DNA of 15,111 bases, taken from NCBI GenBank assembly GCA_964424545.1, contig CAYRJN010000091.1, positions 1-15,111 of the forward strand. Direction: 5' to 3'. The DNA is from JAUVIB01 sp964424545. GTDB lineage: Bacteria > Calditrichota > Calditrichia > Calditrichales > Calditrichaceae. A program made the translations under genes and the position numbers. Shown piece by piece: positions 6,789-14,362 of this stretch. Below the pieces are notes generated by a model. It saw only the letters and a program-made list of their open reading frames with translations, made no database searches and was not told where the DNA came from. Position 1 is the first letter of the stretch, and the number at the start of each line of letters is the position of its first letter.

Positions 6789-7709
6789 TTACCAAGGTAT
6801 AGGCAGGTTTAATTCCGTTAGTTTTAGCTCCAAATCGCTTCTTTCTCGATTTCTTTTTAATTTGCCGGCGCCATATTTTAAAATCTGATATTCTTGCGCC
6901 AGTTTTACGGCTTTTTCTTTATCGCCTAGTATTAAAGCTTTAATGATATCATATTCCGGGCCGGAAAAATTAACGGAATCTATCCGGTAATCGTTAAACG
7001 CTTCCCATGTTACGGGAACCCATCTGCGAACAATTTCATTGCCGATAGTTTGAGCATAACTGCGTATTTCATACTGAGCGTGAATATCCATACGCAACGA
7101 TAGAAAATGTAATAAATTATGCAAATCAATCTTCCAATACGCTTCGGTATAGGTCGATAACGGCAGGTCTTTGCGCGCTTGTTCTCTTGCCACTCCTTCT
7201 TTAAGTCGATCATTATAAATTTTACGGCTCAATTCATGCAGCTCTTTTTCCTGTTTGCTGAATTTTTTACCCCGATCTTCATCAAAATAGCCGCTGCTGC
7301 CTTGACGGTTGCTCAAAGCCTGTTTCCGCCATTGATTGGGCGCAGTCATTTGAGCGGCGTCCACAGCGACGGAATAACGGGTGGAATATTCGTTAACATT
7401 TGCCGTACGATGACGAATCCATTGGCGCCAGGTATCCATGGGAACGCGAACGTGCAATTTTATTTCGCACATTTCAAACGGCGTCGTATGATGATGACGC
7501 AACAAATAACGGATTAATCCGCGGTCTTCGCTGACCTTCTTGGTACCCTTTCCATAGGAAACGCGCGCAGCTTGAACGATGGATTCATCGGCGCCCATAT
7601 AATCGACAACACGCACGAACCCGTCATCAAGGATATTAAAAGGCACACCGAGAATATCATCCAATTCTTTTACCTGCGGCCTGCTAAGCTCTTCAAACTT
7701 CCTTTCCAT
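6789..7709 (-). CDS. thyX: Flavin-dependent thymidylate synthase ThyX
   Basis: A 306-residue enzyme that methylates dUMP to dTMP using methylene-tetrahydrofolate and FADH2. The signature RHRTANVNEYS (99-109) fits the ThyX motif RHR-x7-S exactly. HHHTTPFE (72-79) just upstream and the segment LHFLSLRMDIHAQYEIR (about 198-214) match the conserved FAD and nucleotide contacts. It is longer than the 220-250 residues of many ThyX proteins; long forms of about 300 are known in several phyla. The ATG at 7709 is preceded by AAAGGGAAAG. It heads a minus-strand operon with the thioredoxin-like lipoprotein, pyk and rpoZ. No thyA is seen in the window, but its absence from the genome cannot be judged. Confidence 0.95.
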   Translation of the reverse strand: MERKFEELSRPQVKELDDILGVPFNILDDGFVRVVDYMGADESIVQAARVSYGKGTKKVSEDRGLIRYLLRHHHTTPFEMCEIKLHVRVPMDTWRQWIRHRTANVNEYSTRYSVAVDAAQMTAPNQWRKQALSNRQGSSGYFDEDRGKKFSKQEKELHELSRKIYNDRLKEGVAREQARKDLPLSTYTEAYWKIDLHNLLHFLSLRMDIHAQYEIRSYAQTIGNEIVRRWVPVTWEAFNDYRIDSVNFSGPEYDIIKALILGDKEKAVKLAQEYQILKYGAGKLKRNRERSDLELKLTELNLPIPW

Positions 7710-7842
7710 CTTTCCCTTTCTATATAAGCTCGCTGTTTATACTCAATAATTCATCCGGTTTACTTGCAAAGTGATAGTAAAATCGAATTAGAGGGTTTAC
7801 GGCTGTTGATTATTATCGCCTGTATTGGTAACTTAAATTGCA

Positions 7843-7869
7843 TTGACATTATTTTACTTCAAATATAAG
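7843..7869 (+). promoter_or_regulatory. Candidate promoter for nth
   Basis: A perfect -35 TTGACA (7843-7848) is followed after 15 nt by TATAAG (7864-7869). The spacer is 2 nt shorter than ideal. If used, transcription would start near 7876, close to the gene, which supports the ATG at 7891 over the TTG at 7879 as the start. The rest of the 7710-7890 gap shows no clear thyX promoter. Confidence 0.3.
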
Positions 7870-7890
7870 AGAAATTAATTGTTAAGAGCT

Positions 7891-8532
7891 ATGAAAGCAA
7901 AATTAAAATCAATCTTAAAAATATTGGAAGATACTTATAAGGGTACCTCGACGGCGTTAATTTATCAAACGCCATTTCAGTTGCTTATTTCAACCATGCT
8001 CGCCGCGCAAAGCACTGACAAAAGAGTAAACATCGTTACGCCCGCTCTTTTTCGCGACTATCCCGACGCACACAAGATGAAAACCTTAAGACAAGATGAA
8101 CTGGAACAATATATTAAAACGGTTGGTTTGTATAAAACAAAAGCAAAAAATATAGTGACGACATCAAAAATTTTGGCGGATAAATACGACGGCGATATAC
8201 CGGAAACGCGCGAAGAACTGATGAAACTACCGGGCGTGGGCCGCAAAACGGCCAATGTGGTGCTAAGTATCGCTAAGGGGGTTCCGGCCATTGCCGTGGA
8301 TACCCACGTTTTCCGCGTCGCCAATCGTATCGGTTTGGCTAAAGCGAACAATGTTTTGGAAACGGAAAAACAGTTGATGAAGAATATTCCCGAAAAAGAC
8401 TGGTCGGACGCCCATCATTGGTTAATCTGGCACGGCCGCAAAATATGCAAAGCGCAACGCCCCTTATGTGATGAATGCCCTATTGCCCGCCTATGCGCTT
8501 TCAACAGCACAAATCATATCAAATCAAATTAA
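7891..8532 (+). CDS. nth: Endonuclease III (base excision repair DNA glycosylase/AP lyase)
   Basis: A 213-residue enzyme that removes oxidised pyrimidines and cuts at abasic sites. The helix-hairpin-helix LPGVGRKTA (113-121) carries the catalytic Lys119, and VDTHV (136-140) the catalytic Asp137. The C-terminal cluster loop has Cys186, Cys193, Cys196 and Cys202 with spacing 6-2-5, the exact pattern for the [4Fe-4S] cluster of Nth. The start is uncertain. ATG 7891 aligns with the usual N-terminus but has only AAGAG placed too close; TTG 7879 (four residues longer) has AAGAG 7 nt upstream. The gene diverges from thyX, and its last 14 bp overlap the end of lhgO on the other strand. Confidence 0.95.
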   Translation: MKAKLKSILKILEDTYKGTSTALIYQTPFQLLISTMLAAQSTDKRVNIVTPALFRDYPDAHKMKTLRQDELEQYIKTVGLYKTKAKNIVTTSKILADKYDGDIPETREELMKLPGVGRKTANVVLSIAKGVPAIAVDTHVFRVANRIGLAKANNVLETEKQLMKNIPEKDWSDAHHWLIWHGRKICKAQRPLCDECPIARLCAFNSTNHIKSN

Positions 8533-9724
8533 AATTCTTTTGCGCCATTTGTGCTATGGTTCGACCGATACTGATAGAAGCCGTTGCCGCCGGCGAAGGC
8601 GCGTTAAGGACATGTATCATATTTTCGGTTTCAACAATACGGAAATCATCTGTTAAAGAACCGTTGCGTTCCAAAGCCTGAGCGCGGATACCGGCCCCGC
8701 CCGGAACAATATCGTTGCCCGTTATTTCGGGGATTAAACGCTGCAAGGATTTAACAAATGCGCTCTTAACATAAGAACGGTAAAACTCGTGCATACCCAT
8801 GGACATATATTGACCGGCTAATTTAATAAATCCGGGATAGGTAAAGGTTTCGATAGTATCTTTTAAAGAGAAACTGAATTTACCATACCCTTCGCGTTTA
8901 AAAGCCAGCACCGCATTCGGCCCCGCTTCTATACCCCCTTCGATCATACGCGTAAAATGAACGCCGAGGAATGGGAATTCGGGATCGGGCACGGGATAGA
9001 TCAAATTCTTTACGAGATGATATTTTTGCGGTTTTAATTTATAATATTCACCGCGGAACGGCACTATTTTTAAGCCCGGTTCCACGCCACACTTTTTGGC
9101 TATGCGATCGGATTGCAATCCGCCGCAATTGATCAGATATTTAGTTTGCAAATCACCTCGAGTGGTTTGCACCGTTAATCCATCGTTATTTTTGCTTAAA
9201 CCAACAAAAGCGCATTGGGTTTCCACTTCATTTCCCTCAGCCCTCACAATCTCAGCATATTTATCGGTTACCTGTTTATAGTTAACAATACCCGTTTCCG
9301 GTACAAACAGAGCCGCAATTCCATTTACATGCGGCTCATATTCTTTGATTTCTTCTCCTTTAAGCCACGTTAAACCTTTTAAATTGTTTTTTTGACCGCG
9401 ATCATAAAGTTTTTTTAATCCGGGAATTTCGTCTTCCGTTACGGCAACCACCAGTTTACCACAGTTGTCATAAGCGATATTATGCTCCTTGCAAAAACGA
9501 TACAACAATTCACGTCCTTCCACACAATTGCGCGCCTTAAGCGAACCGGGTTTATAATAGAGTCCGGAATGAATTACACCGCTGTTGTTGCCCGTTTGAT
9601 GAGCCGCCAGTTCTTTTTCCGCTTCGATTACTTTTATTTTAATCTTTTTATTTTCCGATAAGGCCATAGCCGCCGACAGGCCGACTACCCCGCCTCCGAT
9701 AATAATAACATCGTACTTCTTCAT
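8519..9724 (-). CDS. lhgO: L-2-hydroxyglutarate oxidase/dehydrogenase (FAD-dependent)
   Basis: A 401-residue flavoprotein of the DAO (D-amino-acid oxidase-like) family. The N-terminal dinucleotide motif DVIIIGGGVVGLSAA (5-19) is followed by KVIEAE (31-36), with Glu34 likely binding the FAD ribose. AHQTGNNSGVIHSGLYY (41-57) is close to the substrate-side motif of LhgO, with the conserved His52. A C-terminal VPGGAGIRAQAL segment closes the FAD site. It oxidises L-2-hydroxyglutarate to 2-oxoglutarate, passing electrons to O2 or the quinone pool, and acts at the membrane in E. coli. ATG 9724 is chosen because AAGGGG (9729-9734) lies just before it; an in-frame GTG at 9739 would lie upstream of that site. 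It is a single-gene unit. Other DAO-family oxidases are possible but less likely. Confidence 0.88.
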   Translation of the reverse strand: MKKYDVIIIGGGVVGLSAAMALSENKKIKIKVIEAEKELAAHQTGNNSGVIHSGLYYKPGSLKARNCVEGRELLYRFCKEHNIAYDNCGKLVVAVTEDEIPGLKKLYDRGQKNNLKGLTWLKGEEIKEYEPHVNGIAALFVPETGIVNYKQVTDKYAEIVRAEGNEVETQCAFVGLSKNNDGLTVQTTRGDLQTKYLINCGGLQSDRIAKKCGVEPGLKIVPFRGEYYKLKPQKYHLVKNLIYPVPDPEFPFLGVHFTRMIEGGIEAGPNAVLAFKREGYGKFSFSLKDTIETFTYPGFIKLAGQYMSMGMHEFYRSYVKSAFVKSLQRLIPEITGNDIVPGGAGIRAQALERNGSLTDDFRIVETENMIHVLNAPSPAATASISIGRTIAQMAQKNFNLI

Positions 9725-9817
9725 AATTCCCCTTATCACATACCCTTGACGTTAATAGCGTAATGGTAAGTAAATAGTTATAACGGATATTCTAAAAGCT
9801 GATTTTTGTGGATGTAC

Positions 9818-9870
9818 GATAAATCCATAAGTTACGCGATTTTTCCCGATGCGTCTTATGGGTATTTATC
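9818..9870. repeat. Long imperfect inverted repeat between ricT and lhgO
   Basis: The left arm (9818-9837) and right arm (9851-9870) pair over 18 bp in blocks: GATAAAT with ATTTATC, CC with GG, ATAAG with CTTAT, and ACGC with GCGT. There are 2-nt bulges on each side and a 13-nt loop. It lies 37 nt past the ricT stop. No T-run follows on either strand, so it is not a standard intrinsic terminator. It could be an mRNA 3'-end stabiliser, an operator, or a decayed mobile repeat. The rest of the 9725-9906 gap shows nothing else I can name. Confidence 0.6.
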
Positions 9871-9906
9871 CTTAAAAATAGAAATTGACCTTTTATTTTA
9901 TTGACG

Positions 9907-10722
9907 CTACATCGGAAAACCCATTTTCTGGACTTCTTCCAACGAAACGCCTTCGACCGTCTCTTCTTCCTTATAGCGCAAATAAACTATTTCGTTGAAA
10001 ATATCGATTTTATCCACGCTTACGGTACCACGTTCGGTTTTGATTGTTGCGTCAAGCGGCGGATATTTTTTCAACGATTCCTGATAAAACGGACGTTCAA
10101 AAGCCAGACAGCATTTTAAACGCCCGCAAACGCCGGCCAATTTACCCGGATTCAACGGTAAATTCTGCTCTTTGGCGTATTGCGTGGAAATAGGTTCGAA
10201 CTCTTTCATAAAAAGAGAACAACAATACGGTTTTCCGCAAATACCCAATCCGCCGATCCGCTTGGTTTCATCGCGTACGCCAATCTGCCGCAATTCAATA
10301 CGTGTTTTATACTTAGATGCCAAATCCCGCACCAAGTCGCGAAAATCCACGCGTTTATCGCTGGTGAAATAAAAAGTTAATTTATTTTGGTCATACTGAT
10401 ACTCAACATCCACTAATTTCATTTTCAATTTATGCTGAGCAATTTTTTGCCGCCCGATTTGCGCGGCAAGCACCTCCCTGCGGCGGTTTTCTTTCAGGCG
10501 CGCCAAATCGTCTTCCACAGCCTTACGAATAATGGCCCGCGGCGTACCCTTGATGTCGGCCAGAGAAACAAGACGTCCCGTTTTAGATACAATACCGATG
10601 TCGATGCCTTTCTCCGCCTCAACCATTACATAATCACCCGGTTTTATTTTAAGCTCCTTCGGATTAAAATAGGGAAGCCGTTTATTACGTTTGAACGATA
10701 CTTCAACTATTTCCGGAGTCAT
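9907..10722 (-). CDS. ricT: PSP1-domain protein RicT (YaaT family)
   Basis: A 271-residue protein of the PSP1 C-terminal family. Two cysteine clusters stand out: ICGKPYCC (161-168; Cys162, 167, 168) and VCGRLKCC (198-205; Cys199, 204, 205). In Bacillus subtilis RicT forms an Fe-S-containing complex with RicA and RicF that affects RNase Y-dependent mRNA maturation. The cysteine pattern here agrees with cluster binding, but no ricA or ricF is seen in the window. Its ATG overlaps the holB TGA as ATGA, with an AAAAGGAAATC site upstream, so the two are translationally coupled. The holB-ricT pairing is also found in Firmicutes. No coiled coil or membrane segment is seen. Confidence 0.9.
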   Translation of the reverse strand: MTPEIVEVSFKRNKRLPYFNPKELKIKPGDYVMVEAEKGIDIGIVSKTGRLVSLADIKGTPRAIIRKAVEDDLARLKENRRREVLAAQIGRQKIAQHKLKMKLVDVEYQYDQNKLTFYFTSDKRVDFRDLVRDLASKYKTRIELRQIGVRDETKRIGGLGICGKPYCCSLFMKEFEPISTQYAKEQNLPLNPGKLAGVCGRLKCCLAFERPFYQESLKKYPPLDATIKTERGTVSVDKIDIFNEIVYLRYKEEETVEGVSLEEVQKMGFPM

Positions 10723-11822
10723 ATGATTTCCTTTTTTTGATGAGCGCTTTTTAACAATTCTTTTCTTATTCTGATTGCAAGATTAAAAAAGGCCATTGAC
10801 GGGTTGCCGTTTCGGGAAATATCTTGTTGTGCTTGTTCGATGTACTCGATTATACGCGGAAAATCGACTTCATTGTAATAATCTGCAAATTTCACAATTT
10901 GTTCCATGTAATCTTTATTTACGATAGTACGGCTATCATTTAAAAGCAGATAATGAACGGCGTCTTTAAACCAAAGTAATATATGATTTAATAACTCCAA
11001 CGTATAATTTTTATCGCGCTTGGCGAGCATCTCATCGACTATATTTGAAACTTCCAGAAAGTTTCCCTTGGCAAGAGATCGTAAATAATTATAAACCAGT
11101 TCAAGTTCCGTTGCCGTATCGCTGTACAATAACTCAAAAACTTTTTCAATATCATTTTGCGCAACAGCGATTTTAGCGCTGATCGTATCGTCAACTTTTT
11201 CATATTTTTTTATGATTTCAATAATTTCATCATCGCTAAAATTTGGGAAATAGACCGGCTGGCAGCGCGAGCGAATCGTATCTAACAGAGAATCCAGCTT
11301 ATCGCTTATCAAAATCAACATTAGACTATCCGGGGGCTCTTCCAAAAGCTTTAAAAATGAATTAGCGGCGGGACCGGCAAGGTATTCCGCCCCGGAAATG
11401 ATAAAAACCCTTTTCCTCGCTTCATAAGGTGCGTATTTTGCTTCATCCTTTAAAGTACGCATCATTTCGATGGGAATATTAAGATGTCCGCTTTGCGACA
11501 GCACAGCATAAGGATTCTGCGCCTTTTTTTTTATTAGTTTAATTACCTTTTCTATCTTGGTATCTTTTTTTAAAGGAAAAATATATTTGATATCGGGGTG
11601 CCCTAACGCGGAAATTTTGCGACAGGATGCGCATTCGCCGCAAGGACGAATCGTATCCGATGTACAGTTTAAGGCTTTTGCCAGTTCGATGGCGAAGGCC
11701 TCTTTACCTGCGCCGTACGGACTGTAAAAAATATAGGCGTGCGCCAGACGGCTGTTTTCGATCGCGTGTATAAAAAAATCTTTTACACGCTGCTGAACAA
11801 CCGTTTGTGTAAAATATTCCAT
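10719..11822 (-). CDS. holB: DNA polymerase III delta-prime subunit (clamp loader)
   Basis: A 367-residue AAA+ clamp-loader protein. The P-loop region reads SPYGAGK (34-40), with the first Gly of GxxGxGK replaced by Ser. A zinc module follows with Cys53, Cys61, Cys64 and Cys67, then GHPDI (74-78). NSFLKLLEEPP (154-164) and the SRC motif (185-187) are the clear clamp-loader marks. The Walker B region (ISGAEYL) lacks the DExx of DnaX, so this is delta-prime rather than tau/gamma. No Shine-Dalgarno site precedes the ATG at 11822, where the DNA is all A/T. It is translationally coupled to ricT downstream and separated from prfA by 192 nt with a promoter candidate. Confidence 0.9.
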   Translation of the reverse strand: MEYFTQTVVQQRVKDFFIHAIENSRLAHAYIFYSPYGAGKEAFAIELAKALNCTSDTIRPCGECASCRKISALGHPDIKYIFPLKKDTKIEKVIKLIKKKAQNPYAVLSQSGHLNIPIEMMRTLKDEAKYAPYEARKRVFIISGAEYLAGPAANSFLKLLEEPPDSLMLILISDKLDSLLDTIRSRCQPVYFPNFSDDEIIEIIKKYEKVDDTISAKIAVAQNDIEKVFELLYSDTATELELVYNYLRSLAKGNFLEVSNIVDEMLAKRDKNYTLELLNHILLWFKDAVHYLLLNDSRTIVNKDYMEQIVKFADYYNEVDFPRIIEYIEQAQQDISRNGNPSMAFFNLAIRIRKELLKSAHQKKEII

Positions 11823-11857
11823 TTATATAATATTGTTATAATCAGACATTCTTTGCT

Positions 11858-11886
11858 AATATACATAAAAATGGAATAGGGGTAAA
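11858..11886 (-). promoter_or_regulatory. Candidate sigma70-type promoter for holB-ricT
   Basis: On the minus strand TTTACC (11881-11886) and TATATT (11858-11863) are 17 nt apart. The predicted start near 11851 gives a leader of about 29 nt. It uses the same TATATT -10 as the candidates before the cNMP operon and rpmE. Sequence match only. Confidence 0.35.
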
Positions 11887-12003
11887 GAAAAAAGGCAAAA
11901 CGGATAATAATGATAAAAACAGACGATTGACGCTTCATTCCAACTTCTCTGCGCCCTACGGATCAATTGAAAAACTAAGGAGAGGTCATTTCGACTATTC
12001 CAT
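11871..12003. repeat. Possible repeat-element remnant between prfA and holB
   Basis: ATGGAATAG (11871-11879) and its perfect complement CTATTCCAT (11995-12003) bracket about 115 nt. GTCATTTCGAC at 11985-11995 abuts the right copy. From memory, this 11-mer is the core of short dispersed repeats common in genomes of Bacteroidota and relatives, often with GAGAAATCT nearby. Only one copy occurs in this window, so the repeat status is an inference. Confidence 0.25.
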
Positions 12004-12014
12004 CGATCTTTCTT

Positions 12015-13091
12015 CTATTTGGCGCCTACTTCGGCTTCCAATTGCTGCTGACGTTCCGCAAGCTGCAAGGCTTGGATTAATTCGTTAATATCGCCTTCCA
12101 TAATACGATCCAGTTTGTAAAGCGTCAAACCGATACGGTGATCGGTTACCCGACCTTGCGGAAAGTTATAAGTACGAATTTTTGCGCTGCGATCACCCGT
12201 ACCGACCATCATCTTTCGCTTTTCGGCAACGGATTTATTTTGCTCACTCAATGCTTTATCTAACAAGCGAGAACGCAACACTTTTAGCGCCTTGGTTTTA
12301 TTTTTTAACTGAGACTTTTCATCCTGACAGGTTACAACGGTTCCGGTAGGGATATGGGTAATGCGCACGGCAGAATCGGTCGTATTAACGCTTTGTCCGC
12401 CGGGACCGCTCGAGCGGTAAACATCTATTTTTAATTCATTGGGATCGATTTGTATATCCACTTCTTCCGCTTCGGGCAGCACCACAACCGAAACCGCCGA
12501 AGTATGCACCCGTCCCTGTGTTTCCGTATCGGGTACGCGCTGTACGCGATGTACGCCGCTCTCGTGCTTTAAGGCCGCATAGACATCTGCGCCTTCTACT
12601 AAAAAAATCACTTCTTTAAAACCGCCCCGTTCCGACGGATTGGAATTCATAATTTCGTGTTTAAATTTTTTTGTTTCACAATACCGTGTGTACATACGAT
12701 ATAAATCGCCGGCAAAAATAGCCGCTTCATCGCCTCCGGCGCCGGCGCGGATTTCTACGATAACATTTTTATGATCATCGGGATCTTTGGGCAGCAATAA
12801 GAGTTTTAATTTTTCTTCAAAATCTTTTATGGCCTCTTCCATTTCGGACAGCTCTTCTCTGGCCATCTCCACCAGTTCGTCATCTTCGCCTTCTTCAATT
12901 ATAGCTTTGTTGCCTTCATAATTCTTCATCGCCTTTAAATAAGGCGCGCCTATTTCCATAATTTTTGTAAGTTCGCTGTGCTCGCGCGCCAGCTCCTGAT
13001 ACTTTTTCTGATCCTGATGTACCTCCGGATCGGCTAATTTTTCGTTAAGCTCATTCAAACGATTATTAAGACTTAAAATTTTATCTTTCAC
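12015..13091 (-). CDS. prfA: Peptide chain release factor 1
   Basis: A 358-residue class I release factor that recognises UAA and UAG and triggers peptide release. SSGPGGQSVNTTDSAVR (227-243) has the universal GGQ (231-233) that enters the peptidyl-transferase centre. HRVQRVPDTETQGRVHTSA (181-199) contains the RF1 codon-recognition PxT as Pro-Asp-Thr (187-189); RF2 would have SPF. The N-terminal helical domain (1-100) and AGAGGDEA (116-123) are normal, as is the length. The gene starts with GTG at 13091, 5 nt after AAGGGA (13097-13102), which overlaps the stop of the DUF1385 gene. prfA is often followed by prmC, the methylase for the GGQ glutamine, but none follows here. Confidence 0.97.
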   Translation of the reverse strand: MKDKILSLNNRLNELNEKLADPEVHQDQKKYQELAREHSELTKIMEIGAPYLKAMKNYEGNKAIIEEGEDDELVEMAREELSEMEEAIKDFEEKLKLLLLPKDPDDHKNVIVEIRAGAGGDEAAIFAGDLYRMYTRYCETKKFKHEIMNSNPSERGGFKEVIFLVEGADVYAALKHESGVHRVQRVPDTETQGRVHTSAVSVVVLPEAEEVDIQIDPNELKIDVYRSSGPGGQSVNTTDSAVRITHIPTGTVVTCQDEKSQLKNKTKALKVLRSRLLDKALSEQNKSVAEKRKMMVGTGDRSAKIRTYNFPQGRVTDHRIGLTLYKLDRIMEGDINELIQALQLAERQQQLEAEVGAK

Positions 13092-13100
13092 GATTTTCCC

Positions 13101-14123
13101 TTATGCCTCCGCCAAAATTACCTGTGAATCGATCACCGGAGCGGCTGTTAATTCGTCGGCATATTCTTCGCCAAGCGCCGACTTTAATGCCACAATAGCC
13201 ACTTCCAGCTGTTTTTCGTCAGGTTGCTTAGTGGTGATGCGTTGCAGCCATAATCCAGGAGCAATCAGAAAGCGCACCAATGCGTTGTCGGTTCTTGTAG
13301 CCGATGCCTTAAGCGCTTCGTAACTCAGCCCGCCGACTACCGGTATTAAGGGGATATGGGTCGCCAGCCTGATCAATAGCGACATTTTACCGAGCCACAA
13401 CATAACAAAAGTATCCAAAACAGCGAAAAAGATCAAACTAACCAGCATTACAATCATTAAAAAACTGGTACCGCAGCGCGGATGTAAAGTAGTAAACTTT
13501 GCAGCATTTTGCGGCGATAAAATTTCTTTACTCTCAAAATTATAAATGGTTTTGTGTTCGGCGCCGTGATATTGAAAGAGACGTTTAACGTCCTTCATAA
13601 AAGAAATCCCGATCAAATAGGCCAGAAAAAGCATAATGCGAAAAGATCCGGCAACCAGATTAAACAGCAGAGCCTGTTTTTCAATATTGAACACCGTTGT
13701 CGTAAGATATAGCGGCAAAACGAAAAATATTCCAATACCGGCCGCCAAAGCAACGCTAACGGAAAAAACCGCTCCGGCTGTAGACATACCTTTTTTCTCG
13801 CCTGTTTTCGCCTTTTTGTCCTTTTTCTTCTTATCCTCTTCCTCAAAGTCTTCCATCGCTTTATCTGCCGACCATTGTAAGGTTTTAATCCCCAAGATCA
13901 TCACCTCTATTAAGGTAACGGCGCCGCGAATAATGGGAATATTGAGATATTTTTTACGCTGAATTAATGATTGAAATTCCTGCACCTTAACCTCAATATT
14001 GCCGTTTGCCCGTCGGATGGCCGTGGCAATACGTTTGGGTGAACGCATCATCACTCCTTCTATAACCGCCTGCCCGCCAACCGGCATTATTTTTTCTTCG
14101 ACTTCATTTTTCATTATATACAA
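13101..14123 (-). CDS. DUF1385 (YqhQ-type) membrane protein
   Basis: A 340-residue protein of unknown function with the family's fixed motifs: GGQAVIEGVMMRSP (16-29) at the N-terminus, YHGAEHKTIYNFE (185-197) and LHPRCGTSFL (213-222). Four hydrophobic segments lie at about 115-140, 150-176, 218-245 and 248-270. A highly charged Lys/Glu/Asp loop (91-112) precedes the first. The invariant His, Glu and Cys residues hint at metal binding or catalysis, but I know of no established role. The start is uncertain: TTG 14123 has AAGGAAG (14128-14134) 4 nt upstream, while ATG 14114 (three residues shorter) is 13 nt from it. It is 9 nt from prfA in a cluster order (rpmE, DUF1385, prfA) seen in other phyla, so a translation-linked job is possible. 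Confidence 0.85.
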   Translation of the reverse strand: MYIMKNEVEEKIMPVGGQAVIEGVMMRSPKRIATAIRRANGNIEVKVQEFQSLIQRKKYLNIPIIRGAVTLIEVMILGIKTLQWSADKAMEDFEEEDKKKKDKKAKTGEKKGMSTAGAVFSVSVALAAGIGIFFVLPLYLTTTVFNIEKQALLFNLVAGSFRIMLFLAYLIGISFMKDVKRLFQYHGAEHKTIYNFESKEILSPQNAAKFTTLHPRCGTSFLMIVMLVSLIFFAVLDTFVMLWLGKMSLLIRLATHIPLIPVVGGLSYEALKASATRTDNALVRFLIAPGLWLQRITTKQPDEKQLEVAIVALKSALGEEYADELTAAPVIDSQVILAEA

Positions 14124-14170
14124 TTTACTTCCTTCTTAAAAAAATCGGTTTATTAATTTTTACAATAGGC

Positions 14171-14185
14171 TATTTACCGTAAATA
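14171..14185. promoter_or_regulatory. Operator-like 15-bp palindrome upstream of DUF1385-prfA
   Basis: TATTTAC-C-GTAAATA is a perfect 7-bp inverted repeat about one helical turn long, 48 nt or more before the possible starts of the DUF1385 gene. The position suits a repressor or activator site. In AT-rich DNA a match of this length can occur by chance, and no regulator is assigned. Confidence 0.25.
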
Positions 14186-14299
14186 TTCCCTATCGTTCAC
14201 CGCAGTTTTTCCTGCTTGAAAAAAATTACCGATTGTGTAAAAACAAAACAATAGCTGGAAAAACGACAGAACTCAGAGGAAATAAAACGGTCGTTAAAC

Positions 14300-14336
14300 A
14301 AAAAAAACGGAATGATCCCTCTCATCCCGTTTTTTT
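14300..14336. terminator. Intrinsic terminator after rpmE
   Basis: The stem pairs ACGG (14307-14310) with CCGT (14327-14330) and ATGA (14312-14315) with TCAT (14322-14325). One A/C mismatch lies between the blocks and the loop is 6 nt. An A-run (14300-14307) and a T-run (14330-14336) flank it, so the minus strand shows a hairpin followed by T's 27 nt past the rpmE stop. It should end the rho-rpmE transcript before DUF1385-prfA. Confidence 0.8.
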
Positions 14337-14362
14337 ATTATTAAAAGAATTTTTTAATTGTT

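Noticed and set aside
6496..6795. 99-residue minus-strand frame beginning at the thyX/trx junction
   Set aside because: It overlaps the thioredoxin-like lipoprotein in another frame, and only the latter has signal peptide, CxxC and cis-Pro.
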